From Ruegeria meonggei (GTDB taxonomy: Bacteria; Pseudomonadota; Alphaproteobacteria; Rhodobacterales; Rhodobacteraceae), in contig NZ_FWFP01000017.1 of the NCBI RefSeq assembly GCF_900172215.1, positions 27,111 through 91,110 of the forward strand: 64,000 nucleotides of DNA, given 5' to 3'. A model generated the notes under the pieces. The model had not been told where the DNA came from. It did no database searches and saw nothing but the letters and a program-made list of their open reading frames with translations. Both the position numbers and the translations under genes were made by a program. Positions 17,292-25,865 of this stretch are shown piece after piece; positions within the stretch are counted from its first letter, which is position 1, and every line of letters begins with the position of its first letter.

Positions 17292-19169
17292 CTATTGTTC
17301 TGGCCCGTTCAGCCTTACGGCCTTGAAGCTGCTATTCTCGAACAGAACGGCGCCCGGCCAGGGCGTTTCAGCATAAAGTACAGCATAATCGGCGCCATAA
17401 CGCTGCGCGACTGCGATCCAGTCGATTCCGTTCCGATAGTTTCGTGCCATTTCGCGCAGGGCGGTGAATCCGCCACTGTTAATCGGGCCATGAACGGCCT
17501 CCATTCGGGTCCGCCATTCACGCATCGCCGCATCGTCAAATGGGATTGAAGTGTGATCGACGACGATGGCCCGGCCTGAGATTATTCGGAAGGATTCGAA
17601 ATCTGGCGGCACTAGCCAGATCGCATCGGGCGGGCTCAGTTCAGACGCGGCACGGGAGATTTCGAAATTGTCGCCAGTCAGATCGGCCCAGACCAACTGT
17701 GCCTGCAGTGCGTTCAGGCCCCAAAGCCCCTTCTCACGCGTCAATGCTGTCGTGGTCAGTGTCACAGCCACCAGCAAGGTTGCCAGAGCCGCTCCTATCG
17801 GCTTGCCCGGACGCGGCGCGGCAATCAGGGCTAGCGCTGCCAACGCCAGCAGGGCCCGAAGACTTTGCTGTGTCAAACCATACCGGTATTGGGCGGCAAC
17901 ACTCATCAGGATCAATACTCCAAGGCCTGCCCAGCGTATCACGGACCAGACAGGTCCGCTGACCCAGCGCGGTCCCAGAACCAACGCCCCTGCGGAAATC
18001 AGCGCGAACACGATCGCATAGGGCTGCGCGTCTGCTGTGGCCAGTGCCAGACAGCCTGCCATGGTGATCCCCGCGAGGCGATCCCGATCAATCCAGTCTG
18101 CGACCAGCCAGCCAAAGGCAAGCAATCCAACCCACTTGACCACCATCAGCATTCGAAAAACCTGAGCAGTGACCCAGAGCCGGCTCTGCATCATGTCGAC
18201 AAACCAAAGACTGACAGCACAAAGCGCCAATACGATCAGAGCCGCCAAAGAAAGGGCGAGAACCTCGCGACTGAAACCATGACGGAACTGGTGAAGGGCG
18301 AGAACGATACCGGCACAGCCAACAAACGCCAGCGCCTGCATCCAGGACAGCTGTGGGAAGCTCAGCCCCAGATAGTGATGCGGTGAACGGAACTGTGCCA
18401 GTGTCTCAAAAAACTCGGTATCGCTCATCCGAATGGCATTCGTGCCGGACATGGGCAAAATCCATACCAGATACATGGCGATCGCGAAGAGAAAACCAGA
18501 CACCACGGCTGGTGCAAAGCTGCGCAGAACACCTGCCTCGGGGGGGCGTAACAATATGGAGAGCCCAATGGCGCAATAGGCGATCAACGCAATCTCCATG
18601 CCGATCAGCGGGTGGGCCAGGGCCGACAGGATCAGGGGGCCAAGTGCCCAGAATGGTTGTAATTTGATCAGCAGCACCATGCCGATCAACGCCAGTGGAA
18701 TAGCTGGATTTGCGGGCTGGAAGCTTTCGAACCTAAGATAGCCGGCCAGACCAAGAGAGAAGCTGCCATTGGTGACGACAAAAACAGCAGCCAGCAGGCC
18801 GCCTAAAGCATTGGTATACAGCAGGCGCGTCGCTGCGTAGTAGGTCACTGAAGCCAAGGCAAAATTGCAAAGAACCGCAAGGCTGTGCGTGATCAGAGGC
18901 AGAGGAAGAATGTCGTGCAGCCAAGCCAGGACATGTGCGTAATAGATTCGTGGGCCGAATTGGGCAGCACTGTTCACATAGAAGTCGCCAGTCAGAAAAT
19001 TTGGATCGCGCAATCGTTCGACGATCGGAAGTTGTTCAGCCTGGCTGCCATAACCGAACAGGGTACCCATCAACGGCATCAGGGCAAGAAGCGCCAGAAA
19101 AAGTATGATGTTCGCAGGCGCAAGAGGATCGGTTTGCCGGATATCTGCTGTCGGAGAGGCTCCCATCAT
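17292..19169 (-). CDS. Large polytopic membrane protein, unknown (GT-C-like or DUF6798-like)
   Basis: 625 residues with roughly a dozen hydrophobic segments up to about residue 480, then a soluble tail of about 140 residues. The tail includes LVWADLTGDNFEISRAASEL, PPDAIWLVPPDFESFR and YGADYAVLYAE. An early periplasmic loop contains LRDPNFLTGDFYVNS. The architecture, many helices with a C-terminal soluble domain, recalls GT-C glycosyltransferases and DUF6798-type proteins, but no catalytic motif is certain. Placed upstream of the oxidoreductase and metallo-hydrolase genes, it may transfer a polyprenyl-linked sugar in the periplasm, which is an inference. The start is at one of the adjacent ATGs 19169 or 19166, after GGAAAGG. 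Confidence 0.75.
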   Translation of the reverse strand: MMGASPTADIRQTDPLAPANIILFLALLALMPLMGTLFGYGSQAEQLPIVERLRDPNFLTGDFYVNSAAQFGPRIYYAHVLAWLHDILPLPLITHSLAVLCNFALASVTYYAATRLLYTNALGGLLAAVFVVTNGSFSLGLAGYLRFESFQPANPAIPLALIGMVLLIKLQPFWALGPLILSALAHPLIGMEIALIAYCAIGLSILLRPPEAGVLRSFAPAVVSGFLFAIAMYLVWILPMSGTNAIRMSDTEFFETLAQFRSPHHYLGLSFPQLSWMQALAFVGCAGIVLALHQFRHGFSREVLALSLAALIVLALCAVSLWFVDMMQSRLWVTAQVFRMLMVVKWVGLLAFGWLVADWIDRDRLAGITMAGCLALATADAQPYAIVFALISAGALVLGPRWVSGPVWSVIRWAGLGVLILMSVAAQYRYGLTQQSLRALLALAALALIAAPRPGKPIGAALATLLVAVTLTTTALTREKGLWGLNALQAQLVWADLTGDNFEISRAASELSPPDAIWLVPPDFESFRIISGRAIVVDHTSIPFDDAAMREWRTRMEAVHGPINSGGFTALREMARNYRNGIDWIAVAQRYGADYAVLYAETPWPGAVLFENSSFKAVRLNGPEQ

Positions 19170-19283
19170 GACCTTTCCTAAGCTCGCCTGGGCCGGACGG
19201 GCAGAACACCAGTCGCGATGATGCTTGCCCGGGTCAGCTTCCCACGGCCCATGCAGTCCGGAACTATGGCGGAAGATGACATT

Positions 19284-20567
19284 TCAACCATTGAGCAACT
19301 CATCGTTTGCGTCTGTGGCGAATTTGGCAGCGCGCCGCGCGATGTCGTCAAGGCCCCGGTTGCGTGCCGCTGCCGTGATTTCGTGAAAATATTGCCCAAT
19401 CACCACGTCCTCGCTCCAGAGCCTGTCAAAAGCCTTGCGACCACGTTGCCCATCGGCAGCTGCGGCTGCCGGGTTTTTGATGTAATGCGTTAGCGCGCGC
19501 CGCAGATCCTCAGCCGTGGTAAACAGCTGCCCGCCGCCGCTGGCTTCGATGATCTCAGGGTAGGGGCCCAGTGCCCGGGCGACGATGGGGGTAGCTTCCC
19601 GAAAGGCTTCGAGCACCACCATGGGGAAGACTTCGTAGCAACGTGACGGAGTGACCACGGCCACCGCGTCCCGATAAAGCTGCTGCAGCTCGTGCATGGG
19701 TTTGCGACCAAGAAACCGCACCTTGGGGTTGCCTTCACCCAAGGCCCGCAACGTGCTTTCGTAGTTTCCGCTGCCGGCAATCCACAGTTCTGCCGGCAGA
19801 TCGCTGAAGGCGGATATGACGTCCTGAAGCCCCTTGATAATCTCCAGTCGCCCAACGAACAGAACGTAAGGCTGCGATTGGTCTGCCTTAGCAGTTTCTG
19901 AGGCGCCGCCCTCGAATTTGGGTAGAAAGGATGGAAAGACCGTCATCGGCGCTGTGAAGCCGAAACGGCGGTGGTTGTCCGCCGAGGATTGGCTGAGCAT
20001 CAAGAACCGGTCGACGTGGCGTGCATTACGCGAAATAAGGTTTGCGGCCCGCCACAATTGCGGTGGGCGTCGATGGCGCAGGACGCAACGCAGACAGCGT
20101 CGTTTGTCGCAAATCTCTCGATTGTCGCGCCACAGGATATGTGTGGGGCAGACCATCCAGTGCTCATGCGCGGTGTGCAGTTTGACCCCTGTGCCATATT
20201 TCCAGATGCCCGGTCCACCAATGAGCGAGATATTGTGAAAATGAACGACGTCGAAACGATCTGTCAGCAGGTCCCGCAATGCGGCGCGGTGCAGGGCCGG
20301 TTGGCCCAGTTGCTGCACGGCAAGGCTTGAGAGGACAGGTTGATTACTGGCCAGCCGGTGAACCGGGATGCCGTTATCCGAGGCGGGCGCTTCGGGGGTC
20401 GTTCCCGACAGGGCGCGGTATCCGTCAGTGTCATGGATAACCTCGACTTGGTGGCCGCGCGCCGCCAAGGCCCGGGCCAACCGCTGGACATAAACCCCGT
20501 CGCCGCCGAAATTGAACGGCGGGTAAAAGGTTGTCACCATGGCTATGCGCAGCCCAGTTTCCGTCAT
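19284..20567 (-). CDS. Glycosyltransferase family 4 (GT-B)
   Basis: 427 residues. RIAMVTTFYPPFNFGGDGVYVQRLARAL opens the protein with the glycine-rich loop of GT4 enzymes. A cysteine-rich insert (ICDKRRCLRCVLRHR) around residues 155-170 is a feature of one GT4 subgroup. The donor domain shows YVLFVGRLEIIKGLQDVI and TPSRCYEVFPMVVLEAF, with the E-x7-E pair. The ATG at 20567 is chosen for AGAGGGA eight bases upstream; the frame extends to 20663 without a ribosome-binding site. It is the first gene of the minus-strand run 20567-15203, with a 114-base gap before the membrane protein gene. Confidence 0.87.
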   Translation of the reverse strand: MTETGLRIAMVTTFYPPFNFGGDGVYVQRLARALAARGHQVEVIHDTDGYRALSGTTPEAPASDNGIPVHRLASNQPVLSSLAVQQLGQPALHRAALRDLLTDRFDVVHFHNISLIGGPGIWKYGTGVKLHTAHEHWMVCPTHILWRDNREICDKRRCLRCVLRHRRPPQLWRAANLISRNARHVDRFLMLSQSSADNHRRFGFTAPMTVFPSFLPKFEGGASETAKADQSQPYVLFVGRLEIIKGLQDVISAFSDLPAELWIAGSGNYESTLRALGEGNPKVRFLGRKPMHELQQLYRDAVAVVTPSRCYEVFPMVVLEAFREATPIVARALGPYPEIIEASGGGQLFTTAEDLRRALTHYIKNPAAAAADGQRGRKAFDRLWSEDVVIGQYFHEITAAARNRGLDDIARRAAKFATDANDELLNG

Positions 20568-20962
20568 ATGTCCCTCTTGCCAACCCGGCGGCACGGTCAG
20601 GTTTGCTATATGTTTCGGTTCCACCCCTTTTGAGAAGACTATGACCACATCAAGGGCGTGCAACGCTTTTTAAGGCAAAGTGCCGCCAATCTATGATTCG
20701 ATAGCCTCAGGGCAGGATTCAGGCTGGAAATATTGTCTACAAAAAGCGAGTAAAGTAAGCTTTTTAGCAACTTTGTTTTTCTGTTTGCCGCAAGAACATG
20801 ATTCCGCGCAAAATTCCGGCTACTATGTTCCGTGTCATGGTAAGGATCGGATCATGTGTGACATTAGCCTGTATCTTTTGGGCCGCTTGATTTGTTCGGT
20901 CGCAGCGCGTTTTTTAAGGGTATGTGACGTTTGTTTCAGAGTGTGATTGTGTGGAGGAAACC
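20568..20962. other. Divergent intergenic region, 395 bases
   Basis: AT-rich region between the divergent GT4 and dioxygenase genes; no coding sequence is convincing. It contains an inverted repeat AAAAAGC (20741-20747) / GCTTTTT (20759-20765) with an 11-base loop, and GGAGGAAACC directly before the ATG at 20963. Promoters for both directions are expected here, but I see no clear -35/-10 pair. Confidence 0.4.
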
Positions 20963-22294
20963 ATGTCTTACCATGATTTGAGATTTGACCAGGGTGAAGG
21001 CACAGACCGAAACGGGTTGGCTGACCGGATTCTCAAGGGCGAGGTTTTTGTTTTCCGCGAAGCGTTGCAGACATTTGGCCTGAACGATATGTGGCGTCAG
21101 GCAAGTTTGCGCGGCATTGAGAAAAGTATCGGCAAGGATGCGGCCGAGCGTGCGGACCGCGACGGGTTCCACCGCATTCACGAATGGGTTGCGGCCGAAG
21201 ATGTCCCGGCGATGACGGATGCCGTTTATGCTGAAATCGAACCGTCGGCGCATGAATTTCTGGATCGATTCATGCACGGGGCCTTCCCCGGCATTTCCAG
21301 CTTCTATTTTGAACGGACACCGAATGTGCGTTTTCATATTCCCTATGATCTGACCCAAGAACACAAAAAGGCCTATAGCGAATTTGCAAAGGATCACGGG
21401 CAAGGCAAGATCGCCGCGCATGGACCGCATCGCGACAGCTGGCTTGATTGCCCGTCCAACGGCCTGAATCTGTGGTTTGCCATGGGCCGGATTCGGCCTG
21501 GCAATGGCATGACGATTTATCCCAAGGATTATGAGGGCGAATATGTCTTCCAGCGTTCAGGCAATCTGGCGGATGGGCAGAAGCTGCACCAGAACTGGAC
21601 TTTCGATCTGTATCCGGGCGACGTTCTGATGTTTCACACGGATCATGTACATGGATCGGTCCTTAACCGCACCAATGAGACACGCTTTGCGATCTCGTGC
21701 CGCTTGTCGATCGACAAGCCGGTTTTCCCGCAACTGCATCACCATACCTACGTTCATTCAGGGTGGAACAACTCTTCGGTGTTGAAGCCGCTGTCCGAGC
21801 TGCCAGCGATGATGCAACCCGGTTACGTTTCAAGCTTTGCCAAACGGGTCCGTGACAAGCTGATGCCCGCACTGGCACCAGGTGAGCCCGACCCCCTGCC
21901 GCCAGAAATCATCGGAACAAAGGTCGGGGACACCTACGAAGTGCCACTGTCAGCGTTGGAGGTGGGCGGCGTTCACGGGGTGTCGGCGGCGCTTTGCGTC
22001 GCACGGCTTTCCGAAGATACGGTGATCGCCCTGACCCGGCGTTGCCCGCATCAGGGGGGCGATTTGGCCAATGGCTGGATCGAGGATGGCAAGGTGGTCT
22101 GCCCCTGGCACAGCCTGCCCTTCGATCCGCATTCGGGCAAATCGGCCTGTAAGACATTGCCCAGCCTCAAGCGGGTTGCCTGCGAGATTCAGGGGGACAA
22201 GGTGATCATCGACCCCAAAACGGCACTCAATGTAGAGGATGGACGTCCCGAGGCAGCAATAGCATCGGCAGTAAGCCGCCCCACTGCCCAATGA
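20963..22294 (+). CDS. Phytanoyl-CoA-dioxygenase-like / Rieske ferredoxin fusion
   Basis: 443 residues with two domains. The first (about residues 25-290) looks like an Fe(II)/2-oxoglutarate oxygenase of the phytanoyl-CoA dioxygenase type: His156-Arg157-Asp158 (HxD), a distal His230 in HTDHVHGSV, and Arg241 for 2-oxoglutarate. The second (about 325-420) is a complete Rieske domain: Cys361-x-His363 in CPHQGG and Cys380-x-x-His383 in CPWHSL. It probably hydroxylates or oxidatively modifies a sugar or lipid in this locus, with the [2Fe-2S] domain supplying electrons or tuning the iron. GGAGGAAACC before ATG 20963 fixes the start. It is followed by a GtrB-like GT in the same direction. Confidence 0.85.
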   Translation: MSYHDLRFDQGEGTDRNGLADRILKGEVFVFREALQTFGLNDMWRQASLRGIEKSIGKDAAERADRDGFHRIHEWVAAEDVPAMTDAVYAEIEPSAHEFLDRFMHGAFPGISSFYFERTPNVRFHIPYDLTQEHKKAYSEFAKDHGQGKIAAHGPHRDSWLDCPSNGLNLWFAMGRIRPGNGMTIYPKDYEGEYVFQRSGNLADGQKLHQNWTFDLYPGDVLMFHTDHVHGSVLNRTNETRFAISCRLSIDKPVFPQLHHHTYVHSGWNNSSVLKPLSELPAMMQPGYVSSFAKRVRDKLMPALAPGEPDPLPPEIIGTKVGDTYEVPLSALEVGGVHGVSAALCVARLSEDTVIALTRRCPHQGGDLANGWIEDGKVVCPWHSLPFDPHSGKSACKTLPSLKRVACEIQGDKVIIDPKTALNVEDGRPEAAIASAVSRPTAQ

Positions 22295-22360
22295 TCTATC
22301 CAGGGATTGAAAACGGTATCGCTTCGTCCCTGCCCTGCAGTCTTTATTCATGAGCAGCCC

Positions 22361-23344
22361 ATGAAAACGATTTCCGTCGTATCGCCATGCTATAATGAAG
22401 AAGACAACGTCGCCATCTGCTATGAGACGGTTAAGGCGCTGTTTGCCGAACAATTGCCCGGATATCGGTGCGAACACATCTTTGTGGACAACGCATCAGA
22501 GGACGGGACGGTCAATGTTCTACGCGAAATTGCTGAGAAAGACGCTAATGTAAAAGTCATCGTCAACGCTCGGAATTTCGGGGTGTTCCGGTCGACATTC
22601 AACGGATTGCGTTATGTCAGTGGCGACGCGGTTGTGGTGATGCTGCCGGTGGATTTGCAGGACCCGCCCCGAATGATCCCCGAATTCGTTTCACTTTGGG
22701 AAAGCGGTTATGACGTCGTTGCCGGGGCCCGAGATACCCGCGAGGAAGGCCTTGTACTGCGGGCGGCTCGCAGCATCTTTTATGGTACGATCAACCGGCT
22801 TTCAGATGTGGAACTCAGGCCCAATGTCGGAGAGTTCCAACTGATCGACCGGCGCGTACTGGGGGCGGTGTTGGCGCATAACGACCACTACCCCTACATC
22901 CGGGGGATCATTGCGGCCTGCGGGTTCCGCAGGGTCATCGTACCTTATACATGGGAGGCCCGGGCCCGGGGTCTGTCCAAGCACAGCCTGCTGGCAATGA
23001 TGGATCAGGCGCTCAATGCCATTTTTGCCTTCAGCCGGGCTCCAATGCGCTTTTGCACGCTAAGCGGTCTGGTCATCGCCACCATTTGTGTTCTGTTTTC
23101 GTTGTTCTCGGTTGTATTGTATTTTTTTGAACCCGGTCTGGCTCCGCGCGGGACGACAACGATCATCGTTTCGCTTTTCTTCCTGTCAGGGGTGCAACTT
23201 CTGTTCATTGGAATGCTAGGGGAATACATAACCGCGATTCATAATCAGGTGCGGGGCGGGCCGGTTGTGATCGAACAGGAACGGATCAATGTCGATCCCG
23301 CTTCGGACGGTTCGATTGTCACAGATGGCCATTCATCCGCGTAA
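22361..23344 (+). CDS. GtrB/ArnC-like polyprenyl-phosphate glycosyltransferase
   Basis: 327 residues. The GT2 domain starts TISVVSPCYNEEDNVAICYE. VDNASEDGT and VVMLPVDLQDPPRMIPE are the family blocks (DxxQDPP). Two transmembrane helices close it (about residues 225-250 and 262-290), followed by GEYITAIHNQVRGGP. This is the layout of GtrB and ArnC, which load glucose or aminoarabinose onto undecaprenyl phosphate. A GtrA protein lies convergently just downstream (23354-23752), a natural partner. The ATG at 22361 is preferred; a TTG at 22307 adds 18 residues. The 66-base gap after the dioxygenase gene suggests one transcript. Confidence 0.88.
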   Translation: MKTISVVSPCYNEEDNVAICYETVKALFAEQLPGYRCEHIFVDNASEDGTVNVLREIAEKDANVKVIVNARNFGVFRSTFNGLRYVSGDAVVVMLPVDLQDPPRMIPEFVSLWESGYDVVAGARDTREEGLVLRAARSIFYGTINRLSDVELRPNVGEFQLIDRRVLGAVLAHNDHYPYIRGIIAACGFRRVIVPYTWEARARGLSKHSLLAMMDQALNAIFAFSRAPMRFCTLSGLVIATICVLFSLFSVVLYFFEPGLAPRGTTTIIVSLFFLSGVQLLFIGMLGEYITAIHNQVRGGPVVIEQERINVDPASDGSIVTDGHSSA

Positions 23345-23353
23345 AGGATGCGG

Positions 23354-23752
23354 CTATCTGGCTTTTCGCGACCACGGGAAATGCCCGGTCAGAACCCGGC
23401 CAATCAGAATATAGGCCAAGACAGCCGCTGGCAGCACCAGTATCCCCTGCGCAATAAAGGGTGACAGCCCTGTGCTCAGCAATACCTGCAGCCCAAGCGC
23501 ATTCACACCATAGAGCGACAGGTAGGCCATTACATAGGTGTGCAATTGTGAAATGCCGCGGGTGCCAAAGACCAGTCGGGCATGAGTCATGTAGTTCCAG
23601 ATCACACCCCCGAAATAGGCAATCGCCAGTGCCGGTTGCGGAGCCAGACCAAAGGCCAGAAGCAATGCGTAAAGCGCATAGCCGAAGATGGTATTCAGAA
23701 CCCCGACTGCCAGAAAGCGAATGAACTCCCATATCTTTCCGGGGCCGTTCAT
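23354..23752 (-). CDS. GtrA-family membrane protein, copy 2
   Basis: 132 residues and four hydrophobic segments. It opens with IWEFIRFLAVGVLNTIFGYALYALLL and has IWNYMTHARLVFG, the GtrA pattern (N-tilde-region, F-x-R-x-V-F). It is the last gene of the CDP-sugar operon, with its ATG inside the end of the reductase gene (ATGA, 23749-23752), and it ends nine bases from the convergent GtrB-like gene. It likely helps translocate the polyprenyl-phosphate sugar made by that GT. Confidence 0.85.
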   Translation of the reverse strand: MNGPGKIWEFIRFLAVGVLNTIFGYALYALLLAFGLAPQPALAIAYFGGVIWNYMTHARLVFGTRGISQLHTYVMAYLSLYGVNALGLQVLLSTGLSPFIAQGILVLPAAVLAYILIGRVLTGHFPWSRKAR

Positions 23753-24624
23753 GATCGTTCCTCCGCTGCCAGAGTTGCTGCTATAGCAGAGATCAGATCA
23801 TGGCGGGGCTGAAATCCCGCCTCCTGACGCAATCGGGTCACGTCTGTCGCCAGTCGGTCAGGGTCGTCTGGCGCCCTTACGATCTTTCCCAGGCGAACGA
23901 GGTCAGGGCGGCCCATCTGACGGGCGGTCTCAGTGATGACCTCGCGGACCGCAACCGTATGGCCACTGGCAACGTTTATTGCCCCCTCTGCCTCAGAGGC
24001 AAGTAGCAGCGCCAGAGCAAAGGCCAGGTCGTCCACATGCAGAAAGTCGCGTTCCTGCCTGCCATCGGTACATTCTGCGGGTTTGCCCGCTTTGAGGTTG
24101 ACTATCAGATCGCCCAAAAGCCGCCCTGGAGGTTCACCCGGCCCAAAGACGAAAAAGATGCGTGCCCATGCGATCGAAAGGCCAAGGGCAGGCCCTGCAG
24201 CGCAAAGGGCCAGGCCCGTCCCGGCCTTGGCCGCACCGTATAGTGAGCGAGGCCACAGGGGGCTGGTTTCGGTCAGTTCCGGCACAGACCAGTCATATTC
24301 GGCGCAGCTTCCGGCGCAAACCGCGCGCTGGCCGCCCATGCACGCAAATTTCCGAACCAGATGCAGTGTGGCTGCCATCCAGTCCAGATTGGCCCCAGAG
24401 GTCCAGCGGTCACGCGGTCCGTCGTGCCAGGCCAGATGAACCAGAAGACTGGCGCGGGCTGTTTCAAGGGCCTTGGTTGTCGCATCGGGGTCCAGCAGAT
24501 CGCAGGTAATGTCGTTGGCCGGGTTTCGGCCCAGCGTGATCACCTCATGGCCTGCCTGTGTCAGAGCCGTGGCCGTCGCGCGCCCAATCAAGCCAGTTGC
24601 TCCGGTCAGTAGAACCCGTGCCAT
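23749..24624 (-). CDS. NAD(P)-dependent sugar epimerase/4-ketoreductase
   Basis: 291-residue short-chain dehydrogenase. RVLLTGATGLIGRATATAL binds the dinucleotide, SCAEYDW and LYGAAKAGT supply the Ser and YxxxK catalytic residues, and FGPGEPPGRLL and QERDFLHVDDLA are the substrate-side blocks. Its place after the RfbF, RfbG and C-methyltransferase genes makes it the likely ketoreductase (or epimerase) finishing the CDP-deoxysugar. It overlaps the methyltransferase gene by a single base and the GtrA gene by four, so the whole set is translationally coupled. Which hydroxyl configuration results cannot be told. Confidence 0.86.
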   Translation of the reverse strand: MARVLLTGATGLIGRATATALTQAGHEVITLGRNPANDITCDLLDPDATTKALETARASLLVHLAWHDGPRDRWTSGANLDWMAATLHLVRKFACMGGQRAVCAGSCAEYDWSVPELTETSPLWPRSLYGAAKAGTGLALCAAGPALGLSIAWARIFFVFGPGEPPGRLLGDLIVNLKAGKPAECTDGRQERDFLHVDDLAFALALLLASEAEGAINVASGHTVAVREVITETARQMGRPDLVRLGKIVRAPDDPDRLATDVTRLRQEAGFQPRHDLISAIAATLAAEERS

Positions 24625-25865
24625 CAGCAGATCCTGACCTCCGGCACGGCGGTTGCGAACCGGGTGCCGTGGGCTTTGAGATCGGCCAACTGATCTGTGA
24701 CCTCGTCTCGAATGTTCCAGGGCAGGATCAGCACATAACTGGGGGGCGCCTCGCGCAGCGCATCAACCACATGCACAGGGATGTGGCTGCCGGGTAGCAG
24801 CGTGTTCTGCTTGGCCGGGTTGCGGTCAACGCAGTAAGAGATCAGATCGGGACCGATCCCGGCATAGTTCAACAACGTGTTACCCTTGGCGGCCGCGCCA
24901 TAGGCGGCGACAGTGTCGCCCCGGGCTTTTGCCTCACGCAGGAAGGCGAGCAGCCCGTCGCGCAGCGCCTCGACCTGAGTAGTGAAGTTCACATAACCAT
25001 TGGGGCGGTCGAATTGTGCTGCGGTTTCGTCGGCGCGGACTTTAGCCACGCTGGAGCCCTCGGGATGGGTGGCCCCTTCAAGGCAGGCATAGACCCGCAG
25101 CGATCCGCCATGGGTGGGCAGCTCTTCCACGTCAAAGACGCGCAATCCGGCTTTGGCAAAAATCGTCTCGACCGCCAGCAGCGACAGATAGGAGTAGTGT
25201 TCGTGATAGATCGTGTCGAACTGCACACTTTTGATCAGGTTCAGAAGATGCGGAAACTCGACCGTATAGACCGCATCTCCCGACAGAAGGATGGCGATCC
25301 CCGAGACGAAATCATTGATGTCAGGCACATGTGCCAACACATTGGCCGAGGCAATAAGCGCCGGGGGCTGTTCGGTCTCGGCAAGCTTTAGAGCCAGCGC
25401 ATCGCCGAAATAGTCGACCAGTGTGCGCACCCCTTTGTCCTGCGCTGCCGCGGCCACATTGCCCGAGGGCTCGATGCCCAGAACGGGAATATCCTTTTCG
25501 ACAAAATACTGAAGCAGATACCCGTCATTCGAGGCGATCTCGATCACCAGATCGTCTGATCCAAGATCGAACCGTTTGACCATTTTTTCCACGTAATCCC
25601 GGCAATGGGCTAGCCAGCTATCTGAAAAGCTGGAGAAATAGGCGTAGTCGGTGGAAAATATCTCTTCTGCCGGGACAACATCGTCCACCTGTACCAGCCA
25701 GCAATTGGTGCAGACGCGGGCGTGCAGCGGATAAACTGGGTCCGGTTTGTAGGCGCGGGCTGGATCGATATAGGAATTGGCCAGAGGAGACAACCCGAGA
25801 TCGACAAGCGTCATCTCAAGAAATGAGCCGCAATGGCGGCAGGTGGGATGGATCTTACCGGTCAT
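24624..25865 (-). CDS. SAM-dependent sugar C-methyltransferase (TylC3/NovU-like)
   Basis: 413 residues in the three-part family layout. An N-terminal zinc site uses CRHC near residue 10 and CTNC near residue 53. A SAM-binding Rossmann domain carries VIEIASNDGYLLQYF, with IYHEHYSYLSL and ELPTHGGSLRVYA, the blocks around the catalytic His/Tyr. A C-terminal Methyltransf_14-type domain carries AYGAAAKGNTLLNYAG. Relatives methylate carbon 3 of NDP-4-keto-6-deoxysugars. Here the substrate is expected to be CDP-4-keto-6-deoxyglucose from RfbG. The start at 25865 overlaps the end of rfbG by four bases. Confidence 0.92.
   Translation of the reverse strand: MTGKIHPTCRHCGSFLEMTLVDLGLSPLANSYIDPARAYKPDPVYPLHARVCTNCWLVQVDDVVPAEEIFSTDYAYFSSFSDSWLAHCRDYVEKMVKRFDLGSDDLVIEIASNDGYLLQYFVEKDIPVLGIEPSGNVAAAAQDKGVRTLVDYFGDALALKLAETEQPPALIASANVLAHVPDINDFVSGIAILLSGDAVYTVEFPHLLNLIKSVQFDTIYHEHYSYLSLLAVETIFAKAGLRVFDVEELPTHGGSLRVYACLEGATHPEGSSVAKVRADETAAQFDRPNGYVNFTTQVEALRDGLLAFLREAKARGDTVAAYGAAAKGNTLLNYAGIGPDLISYCVDRNPAKQNTLLPGSHIPVHVVDALREAPPSYVLILPWNIRDEVTDQLADLKAHGTRFATAVPEVRIC

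Noticed and set aside
20741..20765. Intrinsic terminator AAAAAGC/GCTTTTT
   Set aside because: The stem is short, AT-rich and has an 11-base loop; neither neighbouring gene ends near it (both start away from it), so it was kept only as a note on the intergenic region.
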